Shown: positions 20,990 through 32,722 of the stretch, one piece after another
How positions within the stretch are numbered: the first letter of the stretch is position 1
How the letters are laid out: each line of letters begins with the position of its first letter
Assembly (NCBI RefSeq): GCF_905220365.1
Contig: NC_061151.1
Span: 4,706,197-4,770,196, forward strand
Direction of reading: 5' to 3'
Length of the DNA: 64,000 bases
From: Vanessa cardui
Taxonomy: Eukaryota; Arthropoda; Insecta; Lepidoptera; Nymphalidae
Program-made: the position numbers and the translations under genes
The notes under the pieces: model-generated
Seen by the model: only the letters and a program-made list of their open reading frames with translations
Told to the model about the DNA's origin: nothing
The model's database searches: none

Positions 20990-21248
20990 TTTCTAGTAAA
21001 CAGATATGTCATTAACGCGCAAAAAGTGAAGACTAGAAAACGTCCTAATTGGGACGTTTGCCTTTAGTCGTTTTCATCATAATTATGCCAGTAATACGTT
21101 ATAATACATCATAATTATGTAGTAATACTGCGTAATTAAAACATCTAGTTATCCCTTTTACTTATTGTTTTTATCAAGCTATCCTTTTTACTTGTAACGA
21201 AATGTAAAATAAACGGATATAACATATCTGTTCATTAGAATATCATTG
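20990..21248 (+). mobile_element. hAT-like MITE (hAT-M), deleted copy
   Basis: Shares 'taacgcgcaaaaagtgaaga' and 'ggatataacatatctgttca' with 13523 and 62690. The 'gtccccggcgcggcacac' block is missing and no clean 8-bp duplication is visible. Lies about 200 bp upstream of exon 1, possibly near the host gene promoter. Confidence 0.7.
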
Positions 21249-21439
21249 GATGTCTCAAAGAAAGTCACACATTTTTTTCTTTTTATAGTAATGCAGCACA
21301 GTTCAATTGTAAGGAATTACTAATATTATTTTCTAAATCTCCAATTAGGCTAGGATTAGGTTTGGCAACAGTAAAAAGGTCAGAATATTATACATGTTTA
21401 TTAATTCATAAACATAAATCAATTAGCTGAAGTTATCAC

Positions 21440-21628
21440 CGGTTTTAAGGGTGAGTGAGCCAGTGTAACTACAGGCACAAGGGACATAGCATCTTAGTCC
21501 TCAAGGTTGGTGGCGCATTGACGATGTAAGGAATAGTTAATATTTCTTACATGTCTATGGGTGATGGTGACCACTTACCATCAGGTGGCCCATATGCTTA
21601 TCTGCCATCCTATTCCATAAAAAATAAC
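21440..21628 (+). repeat. Family R, 3' two thirds
   Basis: Starts at 'ccggttttaagggtgagtga', ends 'ctattccataaaaaa'. Confidence 0.75.
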
Positions 21629-21807
21629 CTATTGTATGGTCACCCTACTATGATTAATTCATTGCGCAGACGCATGACTATGTGTAACAGGATAAATTAT
21701 TTGTCCTGATTTATGCAATACCAATAATATTACAAACAACTTAATACTCATATTTTATTTGTTGACAGTACAACAACATTGTGAACGAGATATTATTTTA
21801 TGTATGT

Positions 21808-22106
21808 AAAGTAACAGCCTGTAAATTTCCCACTGCTGAGATAAGGCCTCCTCTTCCATTAAGGAGAGGGTTTGGAACATATTCCACCACGCTGTTCCAA
21901 TGCGGGTTGGTGGAATGCACATGTGGCAGAATTTCGATGAAATTAGACACATGCAGGTTTCCTCACGATGTTTTCCTTCCCCGCCGAGCACGAGATGAAT
22001 TATAAACACAATTAAGCACATATATATAGTGGTGCTTGCCTGGGTTTGAACCCGCAATCATCGGTTAAGATGCACGCGTTCTAACCACTGGGCCATCTCA
22101 GCTCTG
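21808..22106 (-). repeat. SINE A, full length
   Basis: Intact A and B boxes at 22040-22106; tail 'gtaacagcctgtaaat'. Confidence 0.87.
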
Positions 22107-22132
22107 GTACCACCTACTAATCATATATTCTA

Positions 22133-23005
22133 TACTAGCAAGCCACCCCGGCTTCGCACGGCAATACTGATAGGACATCACATTAGAATCTTTTATACTG
22201 CGTAATAATAATCTCAATAAATCACTACGTACTGTTAGCATATTTATTTTAATATGATCATATTTTATTGTTTTAATGTATTAAAGTATTATCAGCATAA
22301 ATAATTCGATTTAAATAGTTGTTACAACTTGCGTTGATTGTCAACATCCGGTTTTGACTAAACTAAATTGTTTTTTAAATGGATCGAAACCGGATGTTGC
22401 TACAGTCGAAGGAGGGGCGTGTAAACATTAAATACTAGGAGTAAGCCCAGAAATGGTCATTCTTACTTCAATCGTCGAATTGGAAGGATCGAGAAAAATA
22501 ATCGATCTTGTATCAGTTTTGATTGTGAATCACTTCAGGAGAGCTAAAGTATTGATTGTGAGGAGAGTTTTTGTATTATTCCAACAGTACTTAGTACTAA
22601 AATACTGAGCATTTTAGACTGTATGTGTACTAGTATTGTTCACTGGACCACTGAACTAAAACCATGATTCGAAGGCCACCAAGTCTGCACAGCGCCATCT
22701 GTTGCCACTTGTGTTCCGGTCTTACAATAATATAACAAGCAACCGGCCCCGGCTTCGCACCGGTACAACACTGCTATATATTAAATATACTACAGAAATT
22801 GTTTATTTACGACATCACATTAGAAACTTTTAAAATTATCAGTGTTTCTTTACTATATTGTTCATGTATAATATACAAAAACATTTCTGTTGAATCACTC
22901 TATCTATTGAAAAGAACCGCATCAAAATCAGTTGTGAAGTTTTAAAGATTTAAACGTACAAAGGGACATAGTGACAGAGAAAGTGACTTTGTTTTATACT
23001 ATGTA
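22133..23005 (-). mobile_element. Helitron-like composite G-Q-G (minus)
   Basis: G end at 22133-22200 ('agcaagccaccccggcttcg'), unique block Q at 22200-22735, full G at 22739-23005. The block 'gcgccatctgttgccacttg' and the junction 'aagaccggaacac' recur reversed at 37373-37545 between two G copies. Q includes an inverted 'caacatccggttt' pair at about 22340 and 22390. Confidence 0.6.
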
Positions 23006-23383
23006 GTGACAACTACGATGATGGTAAAAATATTTGTGTTGGACCGAAGTTCTTTTATACGGGAATGTAAGGGGAGGAAGAGTGGGAGGAGAGCAAAGTT
23101 TTATACAAGTCCAAATCCCCACTCTTTCTCTCTTCTTCTCCATCTTTCTATTTCACGCGGGTTCATATCATATTGATTTAAACTTTTTTTTTAAATGCTT
23201 TAATTAATTTCAGATTTTTAGTAAGAATTTTCTCTTAGTTGATCATTTACATATATTTATATACTTTACGTATGTAGCATTATTTAGTCCTACTAATCCT
23301 ATCCTACTAATATTATATAAATGCAAAAGTTTGTGAGGATGGAAGCTACAAAACAGATTTGGATGCAATTTTACAGTAATATA

Positions 23384-23550
23384 GGTTATACAACGCGCAC
23401 AAAGAAATATGGCAGCTCTTTTCTTTGTCGCACCGCCAAAAAATGGAACTCTTTACCAGGACACGTGTTCCCCTCCTCTTATAGCCTGGGTGCTTTCAAG
23501 CCAGGCGTGAAGAGGCATCTTGCGGGCCGGCATGGCGAGGGTGACTAGTG
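23384..23550 (+). pseudogene. LINE reverse transcriptase C-terminal fragment
   Basis: Encodes TTRTKKYGSSFLCRTAKKWN, then LPGHVFP, YSLGAFKPGVKRHL. This is the pattern of the RT C-terminus in several insect LINEs (W-N-x-LP...F..NLG.FK). Short, no RT core. Confidence 0.6.
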
Positions 23551-23847
23551 CAGCTCATTATTGCTGTGCGTACTAGTCGTCTTCGCGTTTGGATTCCATT
23601 TCCACTTACCATGGAGGAGTGGAGTCATATGCCTAATCGGATATTATAAAAAAAAAAACAAAAGAATAACATATAGGCTACAATTTATAAAGATTTTTAT
23701 GTAATTTGCTCATAATATAAACATACATATCAATTACCCATGTGAAACCGGGGTGGGTAGATAGTACATAATACAGTACATGATACGACCGGGTATACCA
23801 CCAAACATGCATTTTTGTTTACTTATTTTGTCATTGCATATTCAAAT

Positions 23848-23945
23848 CAATTTTATTTAAGTAAACTTAACAATGAAGCGTTTTTGAACGATAGTTAAAC
23901 ACCGCCGTTTCGGAAAGCAGCCTCCAACGAGAAGAAAATAGAAGA
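23848..23945 (-). repeat. 3' terminus of the Jockey-type LINE seen at 25983
   Basis: 'caaatcaattttatttaagt' and 'gccgtttcggaaagcagc' match the 3'UTR at 25985-26110. Confidence 0.65.
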
Positions 23946-23989
23946 TTTGAAACAAATTATTCATATTATATGTCTACCTATTTTGATTT

Positions 23990-24634
23990 TTTTATTTTAT
24001 GGAATAGTTTGGCGGACGAGCATATGGGCCACCTGATGGTAAGTGGTAACAATCACCCATAAACAATGACGCTGTAAGAAATATGAACTATTCCTTACAT
24101 CGTCAATGCGCCACCAACCTTGGGAACTAAGATGTTATGTCCCTTGTGCCTGTAGTTACAGTGGCTCACTCACCCTTCAAATCGGAACACAACAATACTG
24201 AGTACTGTTGTTTAGCGATTTACGTCGTTCGCAGCCGAAGGACTTAAAAAAAAACCGAATGTACTTTAAAAGTGAATTTATTTTAATTCACAAACTTATT
24301 AATACTAACTTAATTTAATTAGACTACTTCATGTGTTCAGGTTGTAACACAGAATGCCCTGAGAACTACTCATTATATTATTTATATTATAATATTATTT
24401 ATGTTAATACTTTTCTTAATTCTAAGAGACACAGAAATTATAAGAAAGATAGGTGTGGTCCGTTGTTGGCCGGTGTGGTGTTGCGCAAGGGTTGCTGGTA
24501 CAGGGCCGTCGTCGGTGGTCTCGGCTCACGCGATGTACCACCATAGGGTGGTCGCATACATAACAAACGGTAGAATATCTGATGTGGGTGGTACCTACCC
24601 AGGCGGGCTTGCACAAAGCCCTACCACCAAGTAA
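23990..24634 (-). repeat. Family R copy split by ~350-bp unknown insert
   Basis: R sequence at 23990-24215 and 24568-24634 is contiguous in other copies. The insert (about 24216-24567) is unlike the other repeats here; no TIR, tail or clean target duplication was found. The 60-77 aa frames inside it are not supported. Confidence 0.65.
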
Positions 24635-24715
24635 ACTTACCTACCTAATTATTCATCTTATCTATCAGAATAAAAATGAAAGAATTCTTACGTATTCAGA
24701 TGAAGAAAATATCAT

Positions 24716-24775
24716 TCATGCCCAATGGCGAAAATAAATCCAAATAAAATAGATTACAAAAACACAACAATACAT
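24716..24775 (-). pseudogene. Decayed copy of host-gene exon 1
   Basis: About 75 bp matches exon 1 and the first bases of intron 1: ATGTATTGTTGT start, 'ggatttattttcgcc' and a following 'atattttctt'. One extra base shifts the frame and the donor GTAAGT has become TGAATG, giving a stop after 19 codons. A remnant of a duplicated gene or first exon; no paralogues of exons 2-15 were found nearby. Confidence 0.6.
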
Positions 24776-24934
24776 ACACACAAATATAAATATTTGAGGC
24801 TCTAGTGAAAACAATGACGTCATGTGTTTTGACTTCCGCTCGTTCTGATATAGCGATTTGCAAAACAATTCAAATCAAAATATTCTTTATCAAATAAGGT
24901 CATAAGTACCTTTTAATCGTTACAAAAACAACAA

Positions 24935-25180
24935 CAACAGCCAGTAAATTTCCTACTGCTGAGCTAAAGCCTCCTCTCCCTTTGAGAAGCTGCTCCAATC
25001 CATATGTGGTAGAATTTCTATGAAATTAGACACATAATTTCCTCACGATGTTTTACTTCAGCCGAACACGAGATGAATTATAAACACAAATTAAGCACAT
25101 GAATATTCAGTGCTCGCCTGGGTTTGAACCCGCGATCATCGTTTTAGATGCCCGCGTTCTAACCACTGGGCCATCTCGGC
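24935..25180 (-). repeat. SINE A, short internal deletions
   Basis: (GTT)n tail at left, B box 'gggtttgaacccgcgatc' near 25125. Missing part of the 'ttggaacatattcc' block. Confidence 0.8.
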
Positions 25181-25182
25181 TT

Positions 25183-25251
25183 TTGCAAGACATTCTGTAG
25201 TATATTTAGTATCAGCATTGCACCCGAGCGAGGCCGGGGTTGGTCACTAGT
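25183..25251 (+). repeat. Helitron-like family G, 3' end only
   Basis: 'gcaagacattctgtagtata' to 'gttggtcactagtta'. The same 3' end recurs at 59238-59302. Confidence 0.55.
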
Positions 25252-25427
25252 TATGTATAATTTTTAAAGTTCTTAAACCGCTGTCATTTGTTTTTCGCCA
25301 AAGTTTTTGATAGAAGTTACGTCAGCTTCCGTCAGCTTGTGAACACATTAAGTTATGCTAATGTTCAAAGCTGTTTTTTAATTTTTCTGTTAAATTATCT
25401 TTTAAATATAACACTAGTTTTGTTGAC

Positions 25428-25645
25428 TACATCACATCACATCACATCATCAGCCGGTTTTTGTCCACTGCTGGACATAGGCCTCTCCAAGTGCACGCCA
25501 CTGTGGTCTTACGCCTTGCGTATATCGTCACTCCACCGTGCCCGAGGACGTCCTACACTACGTTTGCCGAGACGCGGTCTCCACTCTAGAACACGTTTTC
25601 CCCAACGGTTGTCGGTTCTGCGAGAAATATGACCAGCCCACTGTT
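25428..25645 (-). pseudogene. RTE-type LINE 3' end (RT C-terminus and tail)
   Basis: On the minus strand it encodes AGHISRRTDNRWGKRVLEW, then GKRSVGRPRARWSDDIRK, the conserved end of RTE-group reverse transcriptases. The 3' tail has repeated TGATG units (plus-strand 'catcacatcacatcat'). This tail is widespread in Lepidoptera. Confidence 0.7.
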
Positions 25646-25683
25646 GACTACATATATTTAGTCAGTTAGTTTATATGTAGTAA

Positions 25684-25883
25684 TTGTAAATTTCCCACTG
25701 CTATGCTCAGGCCTCTTCTCCCTTTCAGGAGAAGGTTAGGATATTCCACCACGCTGCTCGAGATGAATTATAAACACATTTTAAACACATGAAAATTTAG
25801 TGGTGTGTGGTCACTAAATACGGTTTGAACCCGCATTCATCAAGTTAAGATGTATGCGCTGTAACCACTGCGCCATCTCGGCT
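25684..25883 (-). repeat. SINE A, degenerate
   Basis: Both ends are recognisable ('tgtaaatttcccactgct', 'ggcgcagtggttaca'), with a large central deletion. Confidence 0.65.
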
Positions 25884-25982
25884 GGCCTCGGTTCGCGAGT
25901 AATTATAAAGATTATATTATATACATATATACAGAAAAAAAACCGATTAGAGAACATAGTATTTATTGATTTCCAGGGAGGA

Positions 25983-26941
25983 TATATCAAATCAAATCAA
26001 ATCAATTTTATTCAAGTGAACTTCACAATGAAGCGTTTTTGAATCGTCAATAATCAAATACTACCACCGTTTCGGAAAGCAGCTTCTAGCGAGAAGAAAC
26101 GGCAAGAAACTCGCATAGTTGCTCTTTTCAAATAAACACATTTACAATGCTGTTATTGACAGTAATTAGCGTCCTATGATGGAACCCGAGCCTAACTCCA
26201 GGCGTTTCTTTCTAAAAAGTACTCTTTTAATGAATATTATGATTTATTTATTAATTTAGTCTTAATAATATTTTTAAATTTTGAAAATGGTAAATTGATT
26301 ATATTTTCCGGTATCTTATTATATATGCGTATACCATTGCCCAAAAACGTTCTATTTACCGTATGCAAACGGAAACTGGGGGTTACGAGTTTATTCTTAT
26401 TTCTTGTATTAATAGTATGTACATCAGCATTGATAGAATAATTTTTAATATTCTTTTGTATAAAGATTATATTATCATAAATATATTGTGAAACAGCCGT
26501 TAATACACCTATTTCTTTAAATTTTTCGCGTAATGATGTCCTGGAGCTAATATTGTAAATAGATCGGATAGCTCTTTTCTGTAGAATAAAAACAACTTCA
26601 ATCTCTGCTGCATTACCCCATAACAACATTCCATATGACATAATACTGTGAAAATCACTAAAATAAACTAGTCTAGCAGTACTTATGTCCGTAAGTTTTC
26701 TAATTATTTTTATTGCATAAATGGCACTACTTAGTTTTCTTACCATACAAATTGGGCATACAAATGGGTGCCCCACTGCAGTTTGGAGTCAAGGGTTATC
26801 CCTAAAAAGACCGTCGACTCAACAAACTCAAGCCTTTCATTTTTCAAAGTTATTGCAGAAGGATTTGATTTGACATTTGGCAAGGAAAACAAAACACATT
26901 TATACACATTTATATGAAAATGTATTTGATTTACTGTCATA
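25983..26941 (-). pseudogene. Jockey-type LINE, RT thumb to 3' end; frameshifted
   Basis: Two overlapping minus frames (26940-26740 and 26776-26237) carry FLGITLDSKLQWGTHL, then SSAIYAIKIIRKLTD, SYGMLLWGN and the C-terminal TRNKNKLVTPSFRLHTVNRT. A frameshift near 26750 breaks it. The 3'UTR to 25983 ends in repeated 'aaatc' units, typical of this LINE. Related fragment at 53560. Confidence 0.75.
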
Positions 26942-26954
26942 CTTCGTAATTAAA

Positions 26955-27115
26955 ATGTTGAAAGAGAGTAACTACAGAGTTTCTTGCCGGTTCTTCTCGA
27001 TAGAATCTACTTTCCGACCCGGTGGTAGCTTTGCTAAATATAGTTGTTAAATGACGATTCAAAAGTGCTTGTAAAAGCCTACTCGACTAATATATATTTT
27101 AATTTTGATTTTTTA
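26955..27115 (+). mobile_element. Family J LINE 3' end
   Basis: 'tttcttgccggttcttctcg' to 'tattttaattttgatttt'. Sits head-to-head with the LINE at 25983. Confidence 0.6.
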
Positions 27116-27499
27116 TTTGCATTGAAGCTGCTAGCATTTTTGTCGAAATTCTATATTGGTACAGTAACTATATTTAATTTTTATTAAGGCCATTAAGGCC
27201 TTAATAAAAATTAAATAGTTAATAATTTTACTTTACTAATGATCATATTAAATACAAGCCATACTATTTCATAATTGTACGAAACTCGGTAAGCGATTAA
27301 AAATCGCGCTTGACCATTTTCAACTCACCATTATTATTATTATTAAAATAAAACATTCCATTCATGCATTCGTTGATTATGTAAATAATAAACAAACTTT
27401 TTTTTTTTGTGAAAATCTATCTGTGGAAGCTGTAACCGCATACCATCATGAAAAACGTAATTTCAAGATATTCTGGCAATACATCGCTACGATTCTGTA

Positions 27500-27756
27500 A
27501 AGTTAGTCTATAGCTGACGCTACGCGCATGCTCGCTACCGCCCGGTTTAGTAATACAAAATGGCCACTATTAAAAAGGTCTCCGATTGATTTTTATTTCC
27601 TCACTGTCCGCGTCTAAAATATAAAAGAAAAAACACGCTATAAGTAGAGACGCACGCAGCGTTCAAAAATAGAATAATAAAATTTCATAACCTACTCTGT
27701 GTTCAGTGTCGAATATAATGTGTTGTATATTCTGTGCGTTTCCTTAGAGAAAAGGT
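27500..27756 (+). promoter_or_regulatory. Candidate promoter and non-coding first exon
   Basis: Locally GC/CpG-richer (about 27500-27560) with an 'aaaatggccac' YY1/Pho-like motif, a TATA-like 'ctataagtag' near 27637, and about 115 bp later a consensus donor 'aaag|gtaagtac' at 27755. No repeat family covers it. No coding exon was found downstream, so this is a hypothesis only. Confidence 0.3.
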
Positions 27757-27759
27757 AAG

Positions 27760-28890
27760 TACATTACGATATTTTATTCGAATTCGAATCATATAAAACC
27801 TCTTTGATTATAGCGTGTTTCGTTTAATCGTAATTTTCTTTTTTTTATCTGCATTTCGAACATAATCTCTATTACATTGACAGGTTATGAGCATTCCGAT
27901 TTCAAATTTTCGAATCGCTCACGAATATTTCGAATTCTTCTTTTGAATTTCGTAAATTATGAATTAAGGAATGACATAACTATGTAAGAAAAAAAAAATG
28001 TGATTTTATAAGCGGTTCTGCGATTGGTAAAACGAGGTTTTCCCTGATTTTCGGGAGTCGTATCGCTGTCTCTTTCTCGCACATGGTATCTGTCTCGCTC
28101 TGAGGTCTTTCTCAATGAGGGGATAAGCATGCGCGGTGCTTTCTCTGCGATGAGATAATTCTTCTCAAAAAAGAAAAAAAAAGAAAAAGAATATGCATTT
28201 AAGAAAATATAATCTTTACAGTTAAGTAATTGTGAATTAATGTTATTATGTGTAATATTTATAACAAAAATATGCAATATATAGAATTTTTACCATTCAC
28301 CAATTTTTCAAGGTTATACAGCTTAAATGTAGGTCCCGGGATTAAGATTGGAATGAAGGCGTTCTTTTATTCTTAGAAACATCGTCTGCGTACTTTTGAG
28401 TTTAACAATTAAAATACATTTAACTTATAACGAATTATATATAAAAAATGTCTATAATGTCTAATGCTTTACATGTTTCAAATGTATATGTACAAGATTA
28501 TGTCATATAATATAATTAAAATGATTATTTTTAACGTAGTGACTTATTACGTTATGTTACGGAATGATAAATGATGTTTTAAATCGTAATCCACGACTGA
28601 AAATCAAACTCAGACAATTTGTGAGTCTGCTCTTACCCAGACATTGCTATACATATATTATACTTCAAATTATTGTATCATAATTAGGTAAGAATCTTCC
28701 CCAACATAGTGAATGTAATTATAATAATATTACGTAAAATAATTCAGCAGTTTTAATGCGACGCGTGTTATAATAGAGATCCCTTGAAAGAATAAAGATA
28801 TTTTTTCGAAAACGTAAAACCGGTTCGCAATGTAGATTCTACCTAGAATCTTAGTCACATTGCAGTCGAACACACATCTGTAATAATTTA
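27760..28890. other. No supported gene
   Basis: AT-rich, low repeat density compared with the rest of the window. The 106-aa minus frame (27957-28277) is low-complexity (Phe run from an A/G tract) and lacks splice or start support. Confidence 0.4.
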
Positions 28891-28892
28891 TA

Positions 28893-29387
28893 CTTCTATA
28901 TTAATATTATAAATGTGAAAGTAACTCTGGATGTCTGTCGTTCTTTCACGACCAAACCGCTGAACTGAATATCATTAGGGCTTTGTGCAAGTCCGTCTGG
29001 GTAGGTACCACCCACTCAACAGTTATTCTACCGCCAAATAACAGTACTCAGTATTGTTGTGTTCCGGTTTGAAGGGTGAGTGAGCCAGTGTAACTACAGG
29101 CACAAGGGACATAGCATCTTAGTTCCCAAGGTTGGTGGCGCATTGACGATGTAAGGAATAGTTAATATTTCTTATAGCGTCAATGTCTATGGGTGATGGT
29201 GACCACTTACCATCAGGTGGCACATATGCTCGCCCGCCAATCTATAGCATAAAAAACAAAAAAAAGTCCTTAAATTTGATATGAAGCAAACTTGGACTTC
29301 AATCCAAGGACATAGGTTACTTTTTTGCCTGACACGTTACAACCAATCCCCTAAAAAGTGGACGAAGCCGCTGGCGATCACTAGTTA
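28893..29387 (+). mobile_element. Helitron-like element interrupted by family R
   Basis: 'attataaatgtgaaagtaac' and 'tttcacgaccaaaccgctg' on the left. After the R insertion comes 'aaatttgatatgaagcaaac', ending 'ctggcgatcactagtta'. The same host element, also hit by R, is at 47395. Confidence 0.6.
28977..29252 (+). repeat. Family R copy nested in Helitron-like element
   Basis: 'tagggctttgtgcaagtccg' to 'tctatagcataaaaaa'. Confidence 0.85.
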
Positions 29388-29566
29388 TGTATATACTTGT
29401 CTCTACCAGCGGTTCGACCGCGTGTGTCTGCAAGAGTTAGGATAGTTAGACTATGTGCATATCTATCTCTGTGCAAAATTTCATTCAGAACCGTTCCGTT
29501 CATCATTCGTTCTTTCGTGATTGAGTACCTTATATTATTCATAATATCACTAACATAACATATCTT

Positions 29567-29740
29567 GTCACTACATATTACAAAACAAGGTCGTATCTTT
29601 CTGTCTGTATGTTCGCGAACTCCAAAACTATTCAACGGATTTTCATGCGGTTTTCAGTAATAGATAGAGAAATTCATAGGGAAGGTTTGGGTATATAATT
29701 TATTAAGGTTTTTGTGTAAATAAGTTGAAATAGAACAACA
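29567..29740 (+). repeat. Helitron-like 5' region
   Basis: 'ctacatattacaaaacaagg', 'caacggattttcatgcggtt', 'ggtttttgtgtaaataagtt': same subfamily as 5450-5620. Confidence 0.5.
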
Positions 29741-30029
29741 CTTTTTAAATATGTCGGAAAAAAGCAACAAAACATATGTAAATAAATGGTTATTAAAAAA
29801 AATAACTTATGTACTTGTGTACTAGCCCCAAACTCTTTTACCATAAATATGATATTTTACATAATATTTTACTATGTTTATTAATAAGTATCATGTAATA
29901 ATATTTGTGAAAAAGACTCGTATACTGATATCAATGGTCATCATAAAGACAGTCATAGTGAGCCAATCTTAAAAGATAGATATAGATAAAGACAGATAAA
30001 GATATGTCAACAATGACAACCCCTCTGAG

Positions 30030-30242
30030 GAGAAGGTTTGGAAGGTGTGAAATACACACGTGGCAGAATTTCTATGAAATTAGACACATGCAGGATTCCT
30101 CACAATGTTTTCCTTCACCGCCGAGCACGAGATGAATTATAAACACAAATTAAGCACATATATATAGTGGTGCTTGCATGGGCTTGAACCCGCGATCATT
30201 GGTTAATATGCACCCGTTATAACCACTGTGCCATATCGGCTA
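30030..30242 (-). repeat. SINE A, tail-truncated
   Basis: Starts at 'gaaggtttggaaggtgtg'; A and B boxes at 30175-30242. Confidence 0.8.
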
Positions 30243-30359
30243 AATCTTTTGTCGATTTAGTATAATTCACTTTTAGGGCGAAGTATTCGTTAAAGAGGCT
30301 TCGTCTGCAGTCTACATTGACGCTTAAAGGGCCTGAATAATCATGTTAGGGCTTCTAAT

Positions 30360-31200
30360 GTCTCGGGTAAATTTTGTCCCTTTCTGTCACGTTAATAGAT
30401 GTATCTTCTATCTCAACTCAATGTTATTTATATTGTATTTATATTTACATAGGAATTAATACAATTGCGCAAAATACAGGGCACAAATAGATTTATATAA
30501 TAGTCTATTTGACAATACGAAAAATAATTTGTGATTTGTTGTAATCAGTGTATATTATGAGTTTAAAAATAGTTATTTACTAACGAAAGTTGAAAATAAT
30601 ACTTAATTTATACAAAAATCCATAAATAAAAATGCATTTCATTCAAACGTTTGTCACGTGACACAAAACGCTCTTGATTGGCCGGGCTTATGATGATGTC
30701 ACTTTCTTGTTAACCTTGCTTTTCTACTATATACCACAGATTAAAATACAGGAAAGTGACGTCACAGACTCCATTGCAAGGCCATATTGTCCAAGTTGTG
30801 TTTTTGCGTGCTATTTAAATATGGAATTTTTAATATGATATTTTTCGTCAAATATGTACTAGAAATAAAAAAAATCAACTTTTACTGGGTTCCTTAACTT
30901 CTACTAAATAATATAAAATGGATTTTAAAAACCAGTCAAATATCATTCTGTAAGTAGTCACAGTTATGTGTGTGAAGGATGTAAACATGAATATTTATGA
31001 TTACAATAAAAAACGGTGTACAGATTATGTAAAAACTTACATATATATATTATATATTTCCCTTTCGAAATAAGAAAACGTATTCTACACCAAACTTTTC
31101 TCTAATACTTCGGATATATTTTATCCTTTTCTATCTTGCTAAAAGATATATCTTCTATCTCAACGCAATGTCATTTTTTTATAAACATAAGAATTAAAAA
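30360..31200. other. Unclassified repeat region with CRE-like inverted motif
   Basis: A ~100-bp block ('atcttctatctcaac' region) occurs at about 30400 and again at about 31145. Between them, 'gatgtcactttc' (about 30695) and 'gaaagtgacgtcac' (about 30755) are inverted, suggesting a small TIR element. No gene seen. Confidence 0.35.
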
Positions 31201-31370
31201 CATTAATTGCTTAAGCATATACAAATATGAATTAAAAATAGTAACTGTATAAATCTTGACCGCGTGAAATGGTGGCTAGAATGCTAGCAGCATTTCACCG
31301 TTGAATCGCAATTCCGATCCTCTGGGCTAACGAACCAGCCCTCCTGTCACCAGTGGAGGAAATGAGGCGA
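31195..31370 (-). repeat. Family P repeat
   Basis: Reverse of the 10795 copy: 'tgaattaaaaatagtaactg' to 'accagtggaggaaatgaggc'. Confidence 0.65.
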
Positions 31371-31659
31371 GGTGTTATGCTTTTGATAAAGCTTTGTGCC
31401 TTACTCCAATGGCAAAGTTTCGACAGCAAATGGGACTAAAAAGTAATTTGAAATAACTCACGAATATTTATAATTAACATTAAGTATAGTCCCGAAGATC
31501 ACCCCCTACCAACAAAATTAATTGAACTATAATAAACCTGTTCATAATATCAGCAAAGATTACTAAAGAAATCTATGTTTTCAATATATTTATTTTTGTC
31601 CAATATTTATTACTTATTTTATCTCGTTTTGTCTAATCGAGATAAAATAAGTAATAAAT

Positions 31660-32140
31660 ATTGGACAACATCACATACTGTGATGACAACATCACATACA
31701 TCACATCTGATCCCAATGTAAGTAGCTAAAGCACTTGTGTTATGGATTATCAGAAGAACGAAGGCTAACCTGATGGAAAGTGACTACCACCGCCCATGGA
31801 CATCTGCAACACCGGGGGGCTAGCAGGTGCGTTGCCGGCCTTTAAGAAAGGAGTACGCTCTTTTCTTGAAGGTTCCCATGTCGTATCGGTTCGGAAAAAC
31901 TGCCGACGAAAGCTGGTTCCACAGAGTGGTTGTGCGAGACAGAAAATGTCTAAGAAATCGCGCTGATTTTCAGACATCAATGTGGTGCGTGTGAAACTTC
32001 GAATTAAACAATACAATTAAACAGCACCACAAACAACATGACACAAGACAAAATATGACCGAACAAAAGAATCGAACCCGGGACTTTTGAGTGGCGTACC
32101 CATGAAAACCGGTACACGCTACTCGACCACGGAGGTCGTC
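31660..32140 (-). repeat. SINE B variant split by family H
   Basis: Tail at 31660-31748, head at about 31995-32140 ('gaatcgaacccgggactt'). The H element between them disrupts the 'cagaagtaacgacgg' region. Confidence 0.7.
31750..31993 (-). repeat. Family H element
   Basis: Shared with 44050-44330 (same orientation) and 54545-54775 (reverse): 'cctgatggaaagtgactacc', 'gtgcgttgccggcctttaag', 'gctggttccacagagtgg'. Minus-strand translations look protein-like (CGTSFRRQFFRTDTTWEPS) but are not recognised; possibly a LINE end. Confidence 0.6.
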
Positions 32141-32414
32141 AAAATATCACGAAATATTATTAAACAAAATGTATGTTCTCAGTATATTTTTTACGAGACA
32201 AAGCGAGATTTAATGACATATATATAATATAAATAGTCTGTCCGTACCGTCTATTTGTGCAAACATTAACACAAATGGTTAGTATGTCAAGTGGTGATGC
32301 TGGCGAATACTCTTATTCTACATACGGAAGACTTATAGAATAAAAAGACTACATTATGATTTATTTTTATCATAATTAGGGGCTCATATTCTGTCCGACA
32401 TAAATCAAAATATA

Positions 32415-32722
32415 TAGTACTACACAACTCAGATGTAGCATCAGCAAAATTCGTAAACCCGATCACATCCGAATTAAACACTATCCCAAATTATCAATAT
32501 TTATTTTATTACGTGAATATGATCTTTACACAAACGTTTATTCGTCAATTTGACACGACGATTTACATGCACTTGCTTTCTCGGGTTGAACTGACGCGAG
32601 AATCTATAGTGTCGAATAGCGTCGAATGGCGCGATAGACAGCTATTTCTATTGGTCGTGTAAATCGACAGTGATCGGTTTTATTGAATTTGTCGATGCTA
32701 CATCTGAGTTGTGTCGTACTAT
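32415..32722. mobile_element. MITE E, best-preserved TIRs
   Basis: Near-perfect ~36-bp TIRs ('tagtacgacacaactcagat' type) flanked by TA on both sides. 308 bp, non-coding. TA duplication fits a Tc1/mariner-like or related superfamily. Confidence 0.82.

Noticed and set aside
25288..25632. 114-aa plus frame
   Set aside because: Runs antisense through an RTE LINE end and a SINE.
27957..28277. 106-aa minus frame
   Set aside because: Low complexity, no domain, no splice context.
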